From Candidatus Hemicellulosilyticus sp. P3 (lineage in GTDB: Bacteria > Bacteroidota > Bacteroidia > Bacteroidales > P3), in NCBI GenBank assembly GCA_001543385.1, contig LPNH01000002.1:163730-227729 (forward strand): a stretch of DNA of 64,000 bases. Direction: 5' to 3'. Below the pieces are notes generated by a model. That model saw nothing but the letters and a program-made list of their open reading frames with translations, was not told the origin of the DNA and searched no databases. Position numbers and translations under genes: made by a program. Numbering within the stretch: position 1 is the stretch's first letter; the number at the start of each line of letters is the position of its first letter. Below, piece after piece: positions 1 to 7,971 of the stretch.

Positions 1-1
1 T

Positions 2-304
2 CTGGCCATCATCTCCGTACCCTACTACCGCCACATCTACCGCTACGGACTGCACCGTTTTGTGCGCTACGCCCGTAATATCTGGGATGTAAACCCCGAC
101 GGCAAGAGCGACGAACAGGTGGCACTGGAGGGCATCGACCGGCTGAGCGGCTTCATCGCCGAGCTGGGCATCCCGCAAACCCTGCGCGAAGTGGGCGCCA
201 CCGAGGAGATGCTGCCCCTCATCGCCGCAAGCGCCAACAAGACCGGAGGCTACCATGTTCCCGACACCGAAGAGGTGCTCGCCATCCTCCGGGACTGCTT
301 CTAA
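2..304 (+). CDS. Iron-containing alcohol dehydrogenase, C-terminal fragment
   Basis: The open frame enters from the left edge and ends at TAA 302-304; only about 100 C-terminal residues are present. The segment has the all-helical end of Fe-dependent (BdhA/YqdH-like) NAD(P)H alcohol dehydrogenases, seen in YARNIWDVNP, EGIDRLSGFIAELGIP and the NKTGGYHVP region before the last helix. The metal and nucleotide sites lie upstream, outside the window. The family reduces aldehydes to alcohols in the cytoplasm. Assignment to the family is good; the substrate cannot be read. Confidence 0.8.
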   Translation: MAIISVPYYRHIYRYGLHRFVRYARNIWDVNPDGKSDEQVALEGIDRLSGFIAELGIPQTLREVGATEEMLPLIAASANKTGGYHVPDTEEVLAILRDCF

Positions 305-354
305 ATCAGAGAAACAACAGTAGCCCGTATCAAGACCGGGACACAACCTCACGG

Positions 355-1557
355 TTAATCTATCGCCAAGCCGCCAAGCGAGGTCTCCTTGTAGAGGCTC
401 GGCAGGTCTTTGCCGGTAAGTTTCATGGTGCGCACCACTTTGTCGAACGAGATGATGTGGCGGCCGTCGCTCATCATGGCATAAATGTTGATGTCAAGGG
501 CACGCAGGGCGGCCATGGCGTTGCGCTCGATGCAGGGTATCTGCACGAGTCCGCACAGCGGGTCGCAGGTGAGACCCAGGTTATGCTCCATGGCCATCTC
601 GGCAGCGTATTCTATCTGCTTCGGACTTCCGCCGAAAAGTTGGTTGCTGGCCACGGCCGCCATCACGCAGGCACTGCCCACCTCGCCTTGACACCCCACC
701 TCGGCACCGCTGATACTGGCATTGTGCTTGATGACATTGGCAAAGAGGCCGGCTGTAGCCATAGCCCGCAATATCTCGCGGTCGCTGAATCCGTGATTCT
801 TCTTCAAATGGTAGAGCACCGCCGGCAGCACACCGCTGCTTCCGCAGGTGGGTGCGGTGACAATACGCCCTCCACAGGCGTTCTGTTCGCTGGTGGCAAG
901 GGCATAGGCGATGACCAGCGCACGGCTCTGCAGCGACGGTTTGAACGCCGAAGCGCGGATAAAATACTGGTGCGCCTTGGAACGCAGATGCAGCCCGCCG
1001 GCGATGACGCGGTCATCCAACAGCCCATCCTCAATAGTCTGCTGCATCTGCCGCCACATATCCTCAAGGTACATCCACAGGCTGCCGTCCTCGCACTGCT
1101 CCACGTACTCCCAGAAGCTCAGGCCCTCGCGGTCAATATGCTCCATAATGTCCTTCATGGTGTTGTGCGGGTAGACCTCGCCTTCGGGTGTGATGCCCAG
1201 CGGCACCTCACCCTCCTCGGTGGACAGATACCCGCCGCCAACGCTGTACACCAGCCAAGAGTCCTCCACCCCACCCTGCTCGTCAAGTGCCTCGAAAAAC
1301 ATGCCGTTAGGATGAAACGGCTTCACCACATCGGCACGCCACACCACCTCGGTGTCTTTGGGCGACAGTCCGCGGCAGACAGCCATGTCGGTATGGTGGC
1401 CCTTGCCGGTGGCCGCCAGCGACCCGTAGAGTGTCACACGGTAGCGCGACGCATCGGGTGTACGTTTCCTGAACATTTCCGCCGCCCTGTTGGGGCCCAT
1501 CGTGTGACTGCTGCTCGGTCCGCAGCCTATCTTGTAAATCTTCTTGATTGTTTCCAT
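355..1557 (-). CDS. sdaA: L-serine ammonia-lyase, single-chain, iron-sulfur type
   Basis: The 400-residue protein deaminates L-serine to pyruvate and ammonia in the cytoplasm. It carries the substrate-loop motif GPSSSHTMGP at residues 13-22. Three cysteines, Cys289 (VGCQGE), Cys331 (LTCDPLCG) and Cys342 (IPCIERN), are spaced 42 and 11 residues apart, which matches the 4Fe-4S ligand spacing known for single-chain serine dehydratases. Alpha and beta domains are in one chain, as usual for this type, and the length is full. It stands alone, convergent with the partial alcohol dehydrogenase. The ATG start directly precedes the conserved N terminus. Confidence 0.95.
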   Translation of the reverse strand: METIKKIYKIGCGPSSSHTMGPNRAAEMFRKRTPDASRYRVTLYGSLAATGKGHHTDMAVCRGLSPKDTEVVWRADVVKPFHPNGMFFEALDEQGGVEDSWLVYSVGGGYLSTEEGEVPLGITPEGEVYPHNTMKDIMEHIDREGLSFWEYVEQCEDGSLWMYLEDMWRQMQQTIEDGLLDDRVIAGGLHLRSKAHQYFIRASAFKPSLQSRALVIAYALATSEQNACGGRIVTAPTCGSSGVLPAVLYHLKKNHGFSDREILRAMATAGLFANVIKHNASISGAEVGCQGEVGSACVMAAVASNQLFGGSPKQIEYAAEMAMEHNLGLTCDPLCGLVQIPCIERNAMAALRALDINIYAMMSDGRHIISFDKVVRTMKLTGKDLPSLYKETSLGGLAID

Positions 1558-1696
1558 AATAGTATAATAAACGCATCTGGCCGACAGATATTATCCGCCA
1601 TCAGGCGCAGGCTGCCGCACAGATTCATACATGAACGGGCCTATAAGTTCTATCCTCACACAACATACGGCCGGCCGCTGCTCCATATTGCCACCG

Positions 1697-2305
1697 TCAC
1701 AGAATACCCGCCGCATGCATCATCCGGCGGTAATAGGATGCCTTCTGCGCCAAAGGCATCGGGTAGGCACGCGACGTGGAGGGCATGCGCCAAAGGCGCA
1801 TGGCCCGGCCGGACAACCCGAATTCGCTATACGACCCCATGGCGGGAACAGCGACGCCGTAGTCCCCGGCAAGGACGGAAAAACTCTTCTGTCCGGTACA
1901 GACAATATCGCGGCATTGCGGTATCTGCTCCAACAACGCCGGTATGTCAGTCCTTTCCACAACTTCCAGATCCTTGTCGGAAGCGTTGCCGCTCAAGCGG
2001 CGTACCGCCATGGCGGTGTCGAAAACGGCGATGCCTTTCTCCTGCAACAGCGCTTCAATCTCCTGCCGGCGAAACGTCCGGTTGCCGGCATCCACCAACC
2101 GTCGGCTGTCGTCAAAAAAAACCTCGCCGAAAACTTCCCACATCATGTTGGTCCGGTTGGGATAGAAGAAATCCATACACCAGCGCTTTCTAGGCGGCGG
2201 AAAACTGCCCAGCATCAACAGCCGCGCATTCCCGGGCAGGAAAGGGTTCAGGGGGTGCCGTTCGACAGCCATCCCGGCGTCGGGAGGTTCCACGGGAGTC
2301 AGCAT
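1697..2305 (-). CDS. Uracil-DNA glycosylase family protein (Mug-like)
   Basis: This 202-residue protein has the uracil-DNA glycosylase superfamily fold marks: motif A is LMLGSFPPP near residue 30 and motif B is MPSTSRAYP near residue 174. A conserved FYPNRTNMMWEV follows motif A, as in the bacterial DUF-type glycosylase group annotated as DNA-deoxyinosine or G/U-mismatch glycosylase. Such enzymes excise deaminated bases in base-excision repair; the exact lesion is not decided by the sequence. The ATG overlaps the stop of the upstream carbonic anhydrase gene by 7 bases, so the two are probably cotranscribed. Confidence 0.82.
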   Translation of the reverse strand: MLTPVEPPDAGMAVERHPLNPFLPGNARLLMLGSFPPPRKRWCMDFFYPNRTNMMWEVFGEVFFDDSRRLVDAGNRTFRRQEIEALLQEKGIAVFDTAMAVRRLSGNASDKDLEVVERTDIPALLEQIPQCRDIVCTGQKSFSVLAGDYGVAVPAMGSYSEFGLSGRAMRLWRMPSTSRAYPMPLAQKASYYRRMMHAAGIL

Positions 2306-2844
2306 ACCACTTCCTGCAAAGAGCCCGTCTCCGAGTCGATGATAAAACCGCGGACCACCACATCTTTCGGCACCAAAGGGTGGGTGCGTATCGTCTCGAC
2401 CGTCTTGCGCACCGACTCCTCGGTATCCTTGAAACCTTCCAGCCAGTGGCCCAGATCAATGCCGCACTTACGTATGGTGTCGAGCGTCTCGTCCGTCACG
2501 CCGCGTGCCAGCATCTGGTCGTGGAAATGACTATAGCTCATATGGCATGCCCCGCAGTGCGAGTGCGCCACCACCATGATATATTCCACACCCAGTTCGT
2601 AAACAGCCACTATCAGGCTGCGCATCGCCGAATCAAACGCGGAGATGACCAGGCCTCCTGCATTCTTGATGATCTTTGCGTCGCCGTTGCGCAGGCCGAG
2701 GGCGGCCGGAAGCAACTCCGTCAGGCGCGTGTCCATGCACGACAGCACTGCCAGCCTCTTGTCGGGATACTTGTCCGTGACGTATCGTTCATAGCTCTTC
2801 TCGGCCACAAAACGTTTGTTGAACTCCAAAATCTGATCAATCAT
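2299..2844 (-). CDS. Beta-class carbonic anhydrase
   Basis: The 181-residue cytoplasmic enzyme interconverts CO2 and bicarbonate. The zinc site is visible as Cys36 in CMDTR and His94-x-x-Cys97 in AHSHCGAC, with the catalytic Asp38-Arg40 dyad. Length and motif order fit the short bacterial clade of beta carbonic anhydrases. A Bacteroidota promoter lies 64 bases upstream. The stop overlaps the start of the uracil-DNA glycosylase family gene, suggesting a two-gene transcript. Confidence 0.93.
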   Translation of the reverse strand: MIDQILEFNKRFVAEKSYERYVTDKYPDKRLAVLSCMDTRLTELLPAALGLRNGDAKIIKNAGGLVISAFDSAMRSLIVAVYELGVEYIMVVAHSHCGACHMSYSHFHDQMLARGVTDETLDTIRKCGIDLGHWLEGFKDTEESVRKTVETIRTHPLVPKDVVVRGFIIDSETGSLQEVVC

Positions 2845-2907
2845 AATAAAATAAAGATTAAACTCGAATACGCATTACTCAGAAACATGACGCTCCGTCA
2901 TGTACTG

Positions 2908-2940
2908 CAAAGATACAAAGAAAAAAACGACGGCGGCAAG
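2908..2940 (-). promoter_or_regulatory. Bacteroidota promoter for the carbonic anhydrase gene
   Basis: On the minus strand the -7 element TATCTTTG is at 2915-2908, preceded after 21 bases by CTTG at 2940-2937 as a weak -33 element. This predicts a leader of about 55 bases before the ATG at 2844. Confidence 0.65.
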
Positions 2941-3137
2941 ACAAGCCCGGCACCGCTGTTGCCGCTGCCGGGCCGCCATGCCCCGCCCTCTTCCTCGCAA
3001 TACATTTCGTGTCGTTGCCCCGTCGTTCCGTCTGCCGAGGCCTGCACGATCCGCGTCGGCCAGTCTGGATGAAAGGTCTGATGAGGGGGCGGTGGTCATG
3101 CGCACACGACAAGAAAGGGACATAGGTGGGAAAATCG

Positions 3138-3145
3138 TATTTTTG
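3138..3145 (+). promoter_or_regulatory. Bacteroidota -7 element before the DUF3089 gene
   Basis: TATTTTTG matches TAnnTTTG and ends 14 bases before the ATG at 3160. No clear TTTG lies about 20 bases further upstream, so the site is only moderately supported. Confidence 0.45.
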
Positions 3146-3159
3146 CAAGAAAAAAAACG

Positions 3160-4137
3160 ATGAAAATACTTCCATCCGTCAACCGAGGCCGCTCATCCCG
3201 TCGACTGCTGCTGGCATTGTTGCTGTCTGCGGCTTTCTGCAACGGATGCCGGACCGCCGGACCGCATGCTGAACACCTGCCCCCAGCCCCCGACTACACC
3301 GACAACGGCCAGTGGTTCACCGTGGAACGCGGCGCAGCGGTCGACCTATTCTACATCGTCTCGACCGAGACAAACGACTACACAACCGGCGACAACCTCC
3401 CGTGCCACTATGCAGACACCTATCTCGAATCCCGCCGATCCCCCTTGCGCGACGAGATGGCCGGTGCCGACCGGCTGCTTGCCGGTGGCCTCAACTTCTA
3501 CGCCCCCTACTACCGCCAATGCACAATGGAGTCATTCGTCTCCGACAGCCTGGCACGGGCGCGTACAGCGCTGCCGCTGAACGACCTGCGACGCGCTTTC
3601 CGGACCTACATCGACAGCCTGTCGGCCGGCCGGCCCTTCATACTCATGGGCTTCAGCCAAGGCGCCATCGGTGTCGTCCAACTGCTCAAAGAGATGGACA
3701 GCGCCACCTACAGCCGCATGGTGGCCGCCTATGTGGTGGGATGGAAAGTCACCGGCGACGACCTGACGGCGCCCTTTTTGCGCCCCGCCCGCGACAGCGC
3801 CGACATAGGTGTCACCGTGTGCTACAACTCGGTGCGCAACCCCGACTGCGCCATACCCCTCATCAGCGAAGGCAACCTACTGGCCATCAACCCCGTCAAT
3901 TGGCGTACCGATGCCACTCCCGCCACGCTGGTCAGCCCCGCTTCCGATGACACCCTCACCGTCACCCTTGACACCGCCAACCACCTGTTGCTGGTTGACG
4001 GCTACAGCCGCCAGGACTACCTGCTGCCCCTCATCGGACGTGAAGGCAACTACCACGGCCTCGAAATCCTCCTCTACTGCAGCCAGCTGCGCCGCAACCT
4101 CGCCCTGCGGGCGGCCGCCTTCGACGCACAACAATAG
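3160..4137 (+). CDS. DUF3089 alpha/beta-hydrolase lipoprotein
   Basis: The 325-residue protein starts with a basic, hydrophobic leader ending at Cys30 (AAFCNGC), a probable lipobox. The mature part looks like the DUF3089 family of alpha/beta hydrolases: FYIVSTE near residue 65, then the nucleophile elbow GFSQG at 164-168 with Ser166. Family members are exported and their substrates are unknown. It is followed after 32 bases by an RNA methyltransferase gene in the same direction, which may share its transcript. Confidence 0.8.
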   Translation: MKILPSVNRGRSSRRLLLALLLSAAFCNGCRTAGPHAEHLPPAPDYTDNGQWFTVERGAAVDLFYIVSTETNDYTTGDNLPCHYADTYLESRRSPLRDEMAGADRLLAGGLNFYAPYYRQCTMESFVSDSLARARTALPLNDLRRAFRTYIDSLSAGRPFILMGFSQGAIGVVQLLKEMDSATYSRMVAAYVVGWKVTGDDLTAPFLRPARDSADIGVTVCYNSVRNPDCAIPLISEGNLLAINPVNWRTDATPATLVSPASDDTLTVTLDTANHLLLVDGYSRQDYLLPLIGREGNYHGLEILLYCSQLRRNLALRAAAFDAQQ

Positions 4138-4169
4138 CCAGCCATAGAGACATCACCCCACCCCCCGAC

Positions 4170-4952
4170 ATGAACCAACCCGTTGAAATCGCATCGCTCG
4201 ACCATCCCGCCCTCGCCCCCTATGCGCGGCTTACCGAGGCTCAGCTGCTCAATCGGTTGCACCCGGACCAAAGCCTTTTCATCTGCGAAAGCCTGAAGGT
4301 GATACAAGTGGCGTTAACGCACGGTCTCGAGCCCATCTCCTTCCTCTGCGAGGCAAAATTTCTGCCACAGGTGCCCGACTGCGGCGTGCCTGTCTACCAC
4401 GGCAGCCGGGAACTGCTGTCACAGCTGACGGGCTATACACTTAGCCGCGGCATCCTGTGCGCCATGCGGCGCCCCACGCTGCCGCCGGTGGAGCGTGTGC
4501 TATGCGACGCCCGCCGCGTGGCCGTCCTCGACGGAGTGGTCAACTCTGAAAACACCGGCGCCATCTTCCGTGCCGCCGCAGCGCTGGGTGTCGACGCCGT
4601 ACTGCTGACCCGCACCTGCTGCGACCCCCTGAACCGCCGGGCCTGCCGCGTCAGCATGGGCACCGTGTTCCAAATGCCCTGGACCTATATGGACCACTAC
4701 GGACAGCTCCGCACCTGCGGCTTCACCACTGTGGCGCTTGCCCTCACCGACCGCTCGGTCCCCATCGACCACCCCTCCCTGCAACAAATTGACCGCGCCG
4801 CCATCATCCTCGGCACCGAAGGTGACGGGCTGGACGAAGCGCTGCTGCGACAATGCGACCATGTAGCCCGCATCCCCATGCAACACGGCGTCGACTCACT
4901 CAACGTCGCCGCTGCAGCCGCCGTCGCTTTCTGGCAGCTGCGCACCTCTTAG
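4170..4952 (+). CDS. TrmH/SpoU-family RNA 2'-O-methyltransferase
   Basis: The 260-residue protein has a short N-terminal substrate-binding domain and a C-terminal SPOUT fold. All three family motifs are visible: motif 1 NSENTGAIFR at 125-134, motif 2 ILGTEGDGL near 213-221 and motif 3 IPMQHGVDSLNVAAA near 235-249. SPOUT enzymes use S-adenosylmethionine to methylate ribose in rRNA or tRNA; the target base cannot be told. The 3' end overlaps the antisense tail of the AbiEi remnant. Confidence 0.88.
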   Translation: MNQPVEIASLDHPALAPYARLTEAQLLNRLHPDQSLFICESLKVIQVALTHGLEPISFLCEAKFLPQVPDCGVPVYHGSRELLSQLTGYTLSRGILCAMRRPTLPPVERVLCDARRVAVLDGVVNSENTGAIFRAAAALGVDAVLLTRTCCDPLNRRACRVSMGTVFQMPWTYMDHYGQLRTCGFTTVALALTDRSVPIDHPSLQQIDRAAIILGTEGDGLDEALLRQCDHVARIPMQHGVDSLNVAAAAAVAFWQLRTS

Positions 4953-4954
4953 CG

Positions 4955-5045
4955 CCCCTGTCGTTTTCCACCAACGTGTTGGCTCCACGAGGTCGCCGAC
5001 CTCAGTCCGAAACGGCGGAGCGGCCTTGGGGGCCGCGGGGTCCGC
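4955..5045 (-). repeat. GC-rich palindromic element that truncates the AbiEi remnant
   Basis: This stretch is far richer in G and C than the AT-rich gene it interrupts. It contains the perfect palindrome GAGGTCG-C-CGACCTC at 4989-5003 and the hairpin GCGGCC/GGCCGC at 5020-5036. It supplies an artificial C-terminal tail to the AbiEi remnant. The shape suggests a dispersed REP-like intergenic repeat; no second copy was found in the window. Confidence 0.4.
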
Positions 5046-5342
5046 GAGTGTCATCGACTGCGTGGTATAAACTCGTTCAGGGATCAATCCATAGTGGCGC
5101 AAAGCCGATTGCATACTGACATACAACGGACCGTATAGGTGGTTGGCAATAAGTTCGGCCTCCGGCTGTGCTCCATCCTCCGCACTCCTGACATTGAGCC
5201 CCTTCTTTAATCTTATGATTCGTCCTTCCTGTTCCAAACGCCTCGATTTGTCGGAAATATGCTTTGTCGTAGGATAAATATCCGACAGCGCTGACATAGG
5301 GAAAGGGATGCTCCCTAATTGATATTGATTGCTTTGCCACAT
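5046..5342 (-). pseudogene. Truncated AbiEi-type antitoxin gene
   Basis: Ninety-nine residues match the N-terminal winged-helix part of AbiEi-family type IV antitoxins in Bacteroidota: a helix-turn-helix, RRLEQEGRIIRLKKGL near residue 34, ELIANHLYGPLYVSMQSAL near 62-81 and HYGLIPERVYTTQSM. Homology then stops at about 5045 and the frame runs on through a GC-rich palindromic element to 4896. The rest of the antitoxin and any AbiEii partner are missing, so it is a remnant. It is the first AT-rich gene right of the housekeeping block. Confidence 0.65.
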
Positions 5343-5788
5343 AATATCACGCTATTATTCCATTTGCGAATACACTAATTTCGTACAGATAAACGAAAAA
5401 AACGTTTTTCTGTACAAAATACACCCAATATAGTTTTGCGGTTATCATTTATTTTGTTGAATAAAATAATCCGCGTATCATTGTAACATGAAATAACAAA
5501 AAGGATTATGATATAGAATATAGAAATTAAGAAAGAAATAGATAGAGCTTGAAGTGCTTGTTCTCCTTGGTTTGAAGACTGGTAATCTAAACGAGGTGAG
5601 AATAAGACGCGACAGGTTCACGCATTGGCGTGAATCATTCGTTCCTTATTTGCTACAAGGGTATTTACCAGTCACCCAAACCAAGAAATAAGGATTGTTT
5701 TTACAGACGAAGGTTTCGCGCCTTTTTGTTGTCCTTAAACGGTATTGGCTTTTAGCATAATTGATAAACTAATTTAAACAAAGATCAT
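5343..5788. other. AT-rich intergenic region with a long nested stem-loop
   Basis: No gene is seen in these 446 bases. The region at 5566-5685 can fold into one nested structure: CTTGGTTTG...ACTGGTAA at 5566-5585 pairs with 5665-5685, AATAAG near 5601 pairs with CTTATT near 5644, and TTCACG/CGTGAA (5617-5622, 5629-5634) forms the tip. This could be a structured leader or small RNA upstream of the lipoprotein gene, or the end of a small mobile element. Confidence 0.4.
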
Positions 5789-6703
5789 ATGAAAACGATA
5801 AAGTTTATTGCCATAGCTGCTACCATGTTGCTCGGATTGGCATCGTGCAGCGATGAAAAGAAAGCTATCAATTTCGTTAGCAAAGAAGTGTTACCTGAAA
5901 AAGAAATTGAAAACGAATTGATAAAACATCTAACGAAAGAGTATTGTAGCATTTTTCCTAAGGGATTTTATTATTATTTCAACATAGATTATCTTAGCAA
6001 TGGAGGACGCAGTACTGGTGCATGTATTAAAATATCCGAAGATTACCAACACAAATATCACAGAGGTGAATATTGGCTGCTTGGATTACAACCCAACGGT
6101 CATACCACATCAGAGAAAATACTGGATACAATCTGTAGGAATGGCTTATTATTTATTGATGAAACCTTCAAACGAGGCGATAATCTTGATTCAGTAACAG
6201 CGACGTCACTTTCTTTAGAGCAACAATACAACAAATTGGCATCTATTGTAATTAAAAAGGATGATATTCAAGTATATTGTGATTTGTACGCCAATGGTAT
6301 TATTAGCATTAATCCAGAAGAATTTAGGGCTTATTATGATTTGGATCCTATTGCCTTATGGGGCAAATTGTCCGAAAAAGAGAAAAACACGGTGAGAGAA
6401 CTTAAAGGATATGATGGTTATTACAACTTTGACTGGACCATGATTAGTAGGGACAAACAACAAGAAATAATAAAAGAATATGCCAATTGGCAAATTGTCA
6501 GAGCACGAGAAAAGGTAAAGCAGAACGACTATAAACTCATTGACAAATCATGCATAACCATAGGAGAAAATGATTTTGAGGTAAGATATTTATTAGAGCC
6601 CCAGTGGGAAATTGTTTTCTCTGTCAGAAAAGTAGGGAAAACTTTTGTCTCTGACGGATATTGGGTCGAGGGTATTATACAAGATTCCAATTCAAACATA
6701 TAA
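5789..6703 (+). CDS. Hypothetical lipoprotein
   Basis: The 304-residue protein begins with a short signal peptide and a good lipobox, LGLASC, with Cys20 as the lipidated residue. The mature part is hydrophilic, rich in Lys, Glu and Tyr, with no domain that I recognise. Composition is AT-rich, unlike the flanking housekeeping genes, which points to transfer. It stands alone between a structured leader region and a terminator-like hairpin. Confidence 0.7.
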   Translation: MKTIKFIAIAATMLLGLASCSDEKKAINFVSKEVLPEKEIENELIKHLTKEYCSIFPKGFYYYFNIDYLSNGGRSTGACIKISEDYQHKYHRGEYWLLGLQPNGHTTSEKILDTICRNGLLFIDETFKRGDNLDSVTATSLSLEQQYNKLASIVIKKDDIQVYCDLYANGIISINPEEFRAYYDLDPIALWGKLSEKEKNTVRELKGYDGYYNFDWTMISRDKQQEIIKEYANWQIVRAREKVKQNDYKLIDKSCITIGENDFEVRYLLEPQWEIVFSVRKVGKTFVSDGYWVEGIIQDSNSNI

Positions 6704-6790
6704 TCTATTATATCTTCCGAAACCTATCCCAACATCCAATCGATATTGAAAACGGCCGTCGCGGGTTTTGAAATTGAAACAAAGTTATGA

Positions 6791-6854
6791 TAGAATAAGT
6801 CTCATATAACCCACCAAGAAGCCATAAAGAAAGGAGCGTCAACTTTGGCGCTCC
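6791..6854 (+). repeat. Shared 3' element, copy 1
   Basis: TAGAATAAG (6791-6799), AACCCACCAAGAAG (6808-6821) and GGAGCGTC...TTGGCG occur in the same order at 9713-9806. Copy 1 lies just behind the lipoprotein gene, copy 2 behind the J-domain gene. Confidence 0.5.
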
Positions 6855-6862
6855 TTTTTTGT
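6833..6862 (+). terminator. Intrinsic terminator after the lipoprotein gene
   Basis: GGAGCG (from 6833) pairs with CGCTCC ending at 6854, followed by a run of T. It lies 130 bases after the stop codon at 6703 and forms the end of the shared 3' element. Confidence 0.65.
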
Positions 6863-6881
6863 TGTTTTCATGATGGTTATA

Positions 6882-7088
6882 TCAACCCTTTTTCTTGCCT
6901 TCGATTTCCCCTACCAGCTGGCGTAGATGTGCGTCGAATACATTGCTAATTTCGGTTATCCATTACGCGAAGAGGTTTCTTGCGTTTTTACGGGCTTTGC
7001 CTGCACACAACTCATCGAAAGCCGTAGTCAGACTTTCTTTCACCATTTTGGTCTGCAACTCAGTTTTTTTATCTTTACTTGTCTTCAT
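6882..7088 (-). pseudogene. Small third gene of the toxin-antitoxin operon, with in-frame stop
   Basis: A frame starts at ATG 7088-7086, overlapping the end of the toxin gene by 14 bases, and reads MKTSKDKKTELQ...ARNLFA. It meets TAA at 6965-6963 and then continues in the same frame as WITEISNVFDAHLRQLVGEI up to TGA at 6884. The second half reads like protein, so either the gene was broken by one nonsense mutation or it ends early at 41 residues. No family is recognised. Confidence 0.4.
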
Positions 7089-7350
7089 AGTGACCGTAAG
7101 CAGTGAGGACGAGGACAACAACCTCAGTGTCGTAGATTTCATATACAAGGCGGTGTTTCTGCGTAATATGACGGCTCCACTGATTGGTACGATCACCACG
7201 TAACTGCTCGGGATGGCCGGTACCTGTACGCGGATGCTCTCGCAGTTCGGATTCCAGCTTCAGCAGTTTTTTAAAGGCATTCGGCTCGGTCTTCTGCAAC
7301 TTTGCAGCATCAAGGACGGCTTGTTTCTGATACTTGATTTTGTACGCCAT
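7075..7350 (-). CDS. Txe/YoeB-family toxin (mRNA interferase)
   Basis: The 91-residue protein is the usual size for YoeB toxins, which cut mRNA at the ribosome. It ends in the family signature YGHYEDK, giving the C-terminal His87-Tyr88 pair used in catalysis, and has the basic stretch SRHITQKHRLVYEI in the middle. The start codon overlaps the antitoxin stop by one base (TGATG), so the two are translationally coupled. The pair is AT-rich relative to the chromosome and lies just outside the dnaK-flanked element. Confidence 0.87.
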   Translation of the reverse strand: MAYKIKYQKQAVLDAAKLQKTEPNAFKKLLKLESELREHPRTGTGHPEQLRGDRTNQWSRHITQKHRLVYEIYDTEVVVLVLTAYGHYEDK

Positions 7351-7595
7351 CAGCCGACACGTTTAATCAGGTCTTCAATAGTCTCACCATCTTGCAGCTC
7401 ATACGAGGGGCCTTCTTTGGCTGCATCCACGCGGGCAAAGAACTCCTCTTTGGTCATAAGAGACGGATCTTTCTCTTTGGCCAACTTTTTGGCGTAACGA
7501 GTCAGACGGCGCATAAGGGCATCGTCATCGGCGATGTAGCCGATACTTTGCCACAGCTCTGTGTTCATCGTGTTTTGTTGTGCCAATGTCATCAT
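7350..7595 (-). CDS. Antitoxin partner of the YoeB-family toxin
   Basis: This 81-residue acidic protein precedes the toxin gene and overlaps it by one base, the classical order. It lacks a clear YefM/Phd sequence; the region MRRLTRYAKKLAKEKDPSLMTKEEF resembles Bacteroidota antitoxins found next to YoeB-like toxins. The C-terminal part (LQDGETIEDLIKRVG) probably wraps the toxin. A GAGAGGAG purine run lies just before the ATG. Function is inferred mainly from position. Confidence 0.7.
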   Translation of the reverse strand: MMTLAQQNTMNTELWQSIGYIADDDALMRRLTRYAKKLAKEKDPSLMTKEEFFARVDAAKEGPSYELQDGETIEDLIKRVG

Positions 7596-7652
7596 ATATA
7601 CTCCTCTCTTTTTTTGTATAACGCAGACTATTGGGTATTATTGCCTTGGTAA

Positions 7653-7686
7653 CAAAAAAAGAGTGCGTCTGCGATGGACGCACTCT
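7653..7686 (-). terminator. Terminator downstream of dnaK-tail copy 1 (probable ancestral dnaK terminator)
   Basis: AGAGTGCGTC (7660-7669) pairs with GACGCACTCT (7677-7686), with a seven-T run on the minus strand (7659-7653). Read leftward it directly follows a copy of the last dnaK codons and stop at 7719-7740, so it is probably the original dnaK terminator. Confidence 0.75.
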
Positions 7687-7718
7687 CTTTTCTTCGCAGG
7701 CAGGCTTCCTGCGTACCT

Positions 7719-7831
7719 TTACTTCACCTCTTCGTAGTCGTTTTTTCAAACGTTGACTACTCGTCTGTTACTTCACCTCTTCGTAGTCGTTTTTTCAAAC
7801 GTTGACTACTCTTCGGTTACTTCACCTCTTC
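7719..7831. repeat. 49-bp tandem repeats carrying the dnaK 3' end (att-like array)
   Basis: Copies of the last 22 bases of dnaK lie at 7719-7740 and 7768-7789, with a 15-base partial copy at 7817-7831, giving a 49-base period. Each 22-mer is followed by 27 bases with TTTTTTCAAACGTTGACTAC. Within a unit GTAGTC and GACTAC form inverted half-sites, like the core site of a tyrosine recombinase. Confidence 0.8.
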
Positions 7832-7971
7832 TTATATAATCGGTACTGGTTATCAGGATTTTCCATTTTTGTGGTACAATTATGGAACAAAAACAAGGCT
7901 TTTACTCCATATTTTGACCGGCAATACCTTCAAAGAACTTTCTGCAAAAGTACGAAAATATCCGACACCCG

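Noticed and set aside
457..2193. Plus-strand frame of 578 codons opposite the serine dehydratase and uracil-DNA glycosylase family genes
   Set aside because: Spans two real minus-strand genes and the gap between them; no protein family features.
6895..7203. Plus-strand frame of 102 codons over the toxin-antitoxin region
   Set aside because: Antisense to the YoeB toxin and the small third gene, with no domain features.
7719..7831. Tandem repeat as a possible CRISPR array
   Set aside because: Only two and a half units, spacers nearly identical, no cas genes, and the repeat equals the dnaK 3' end.
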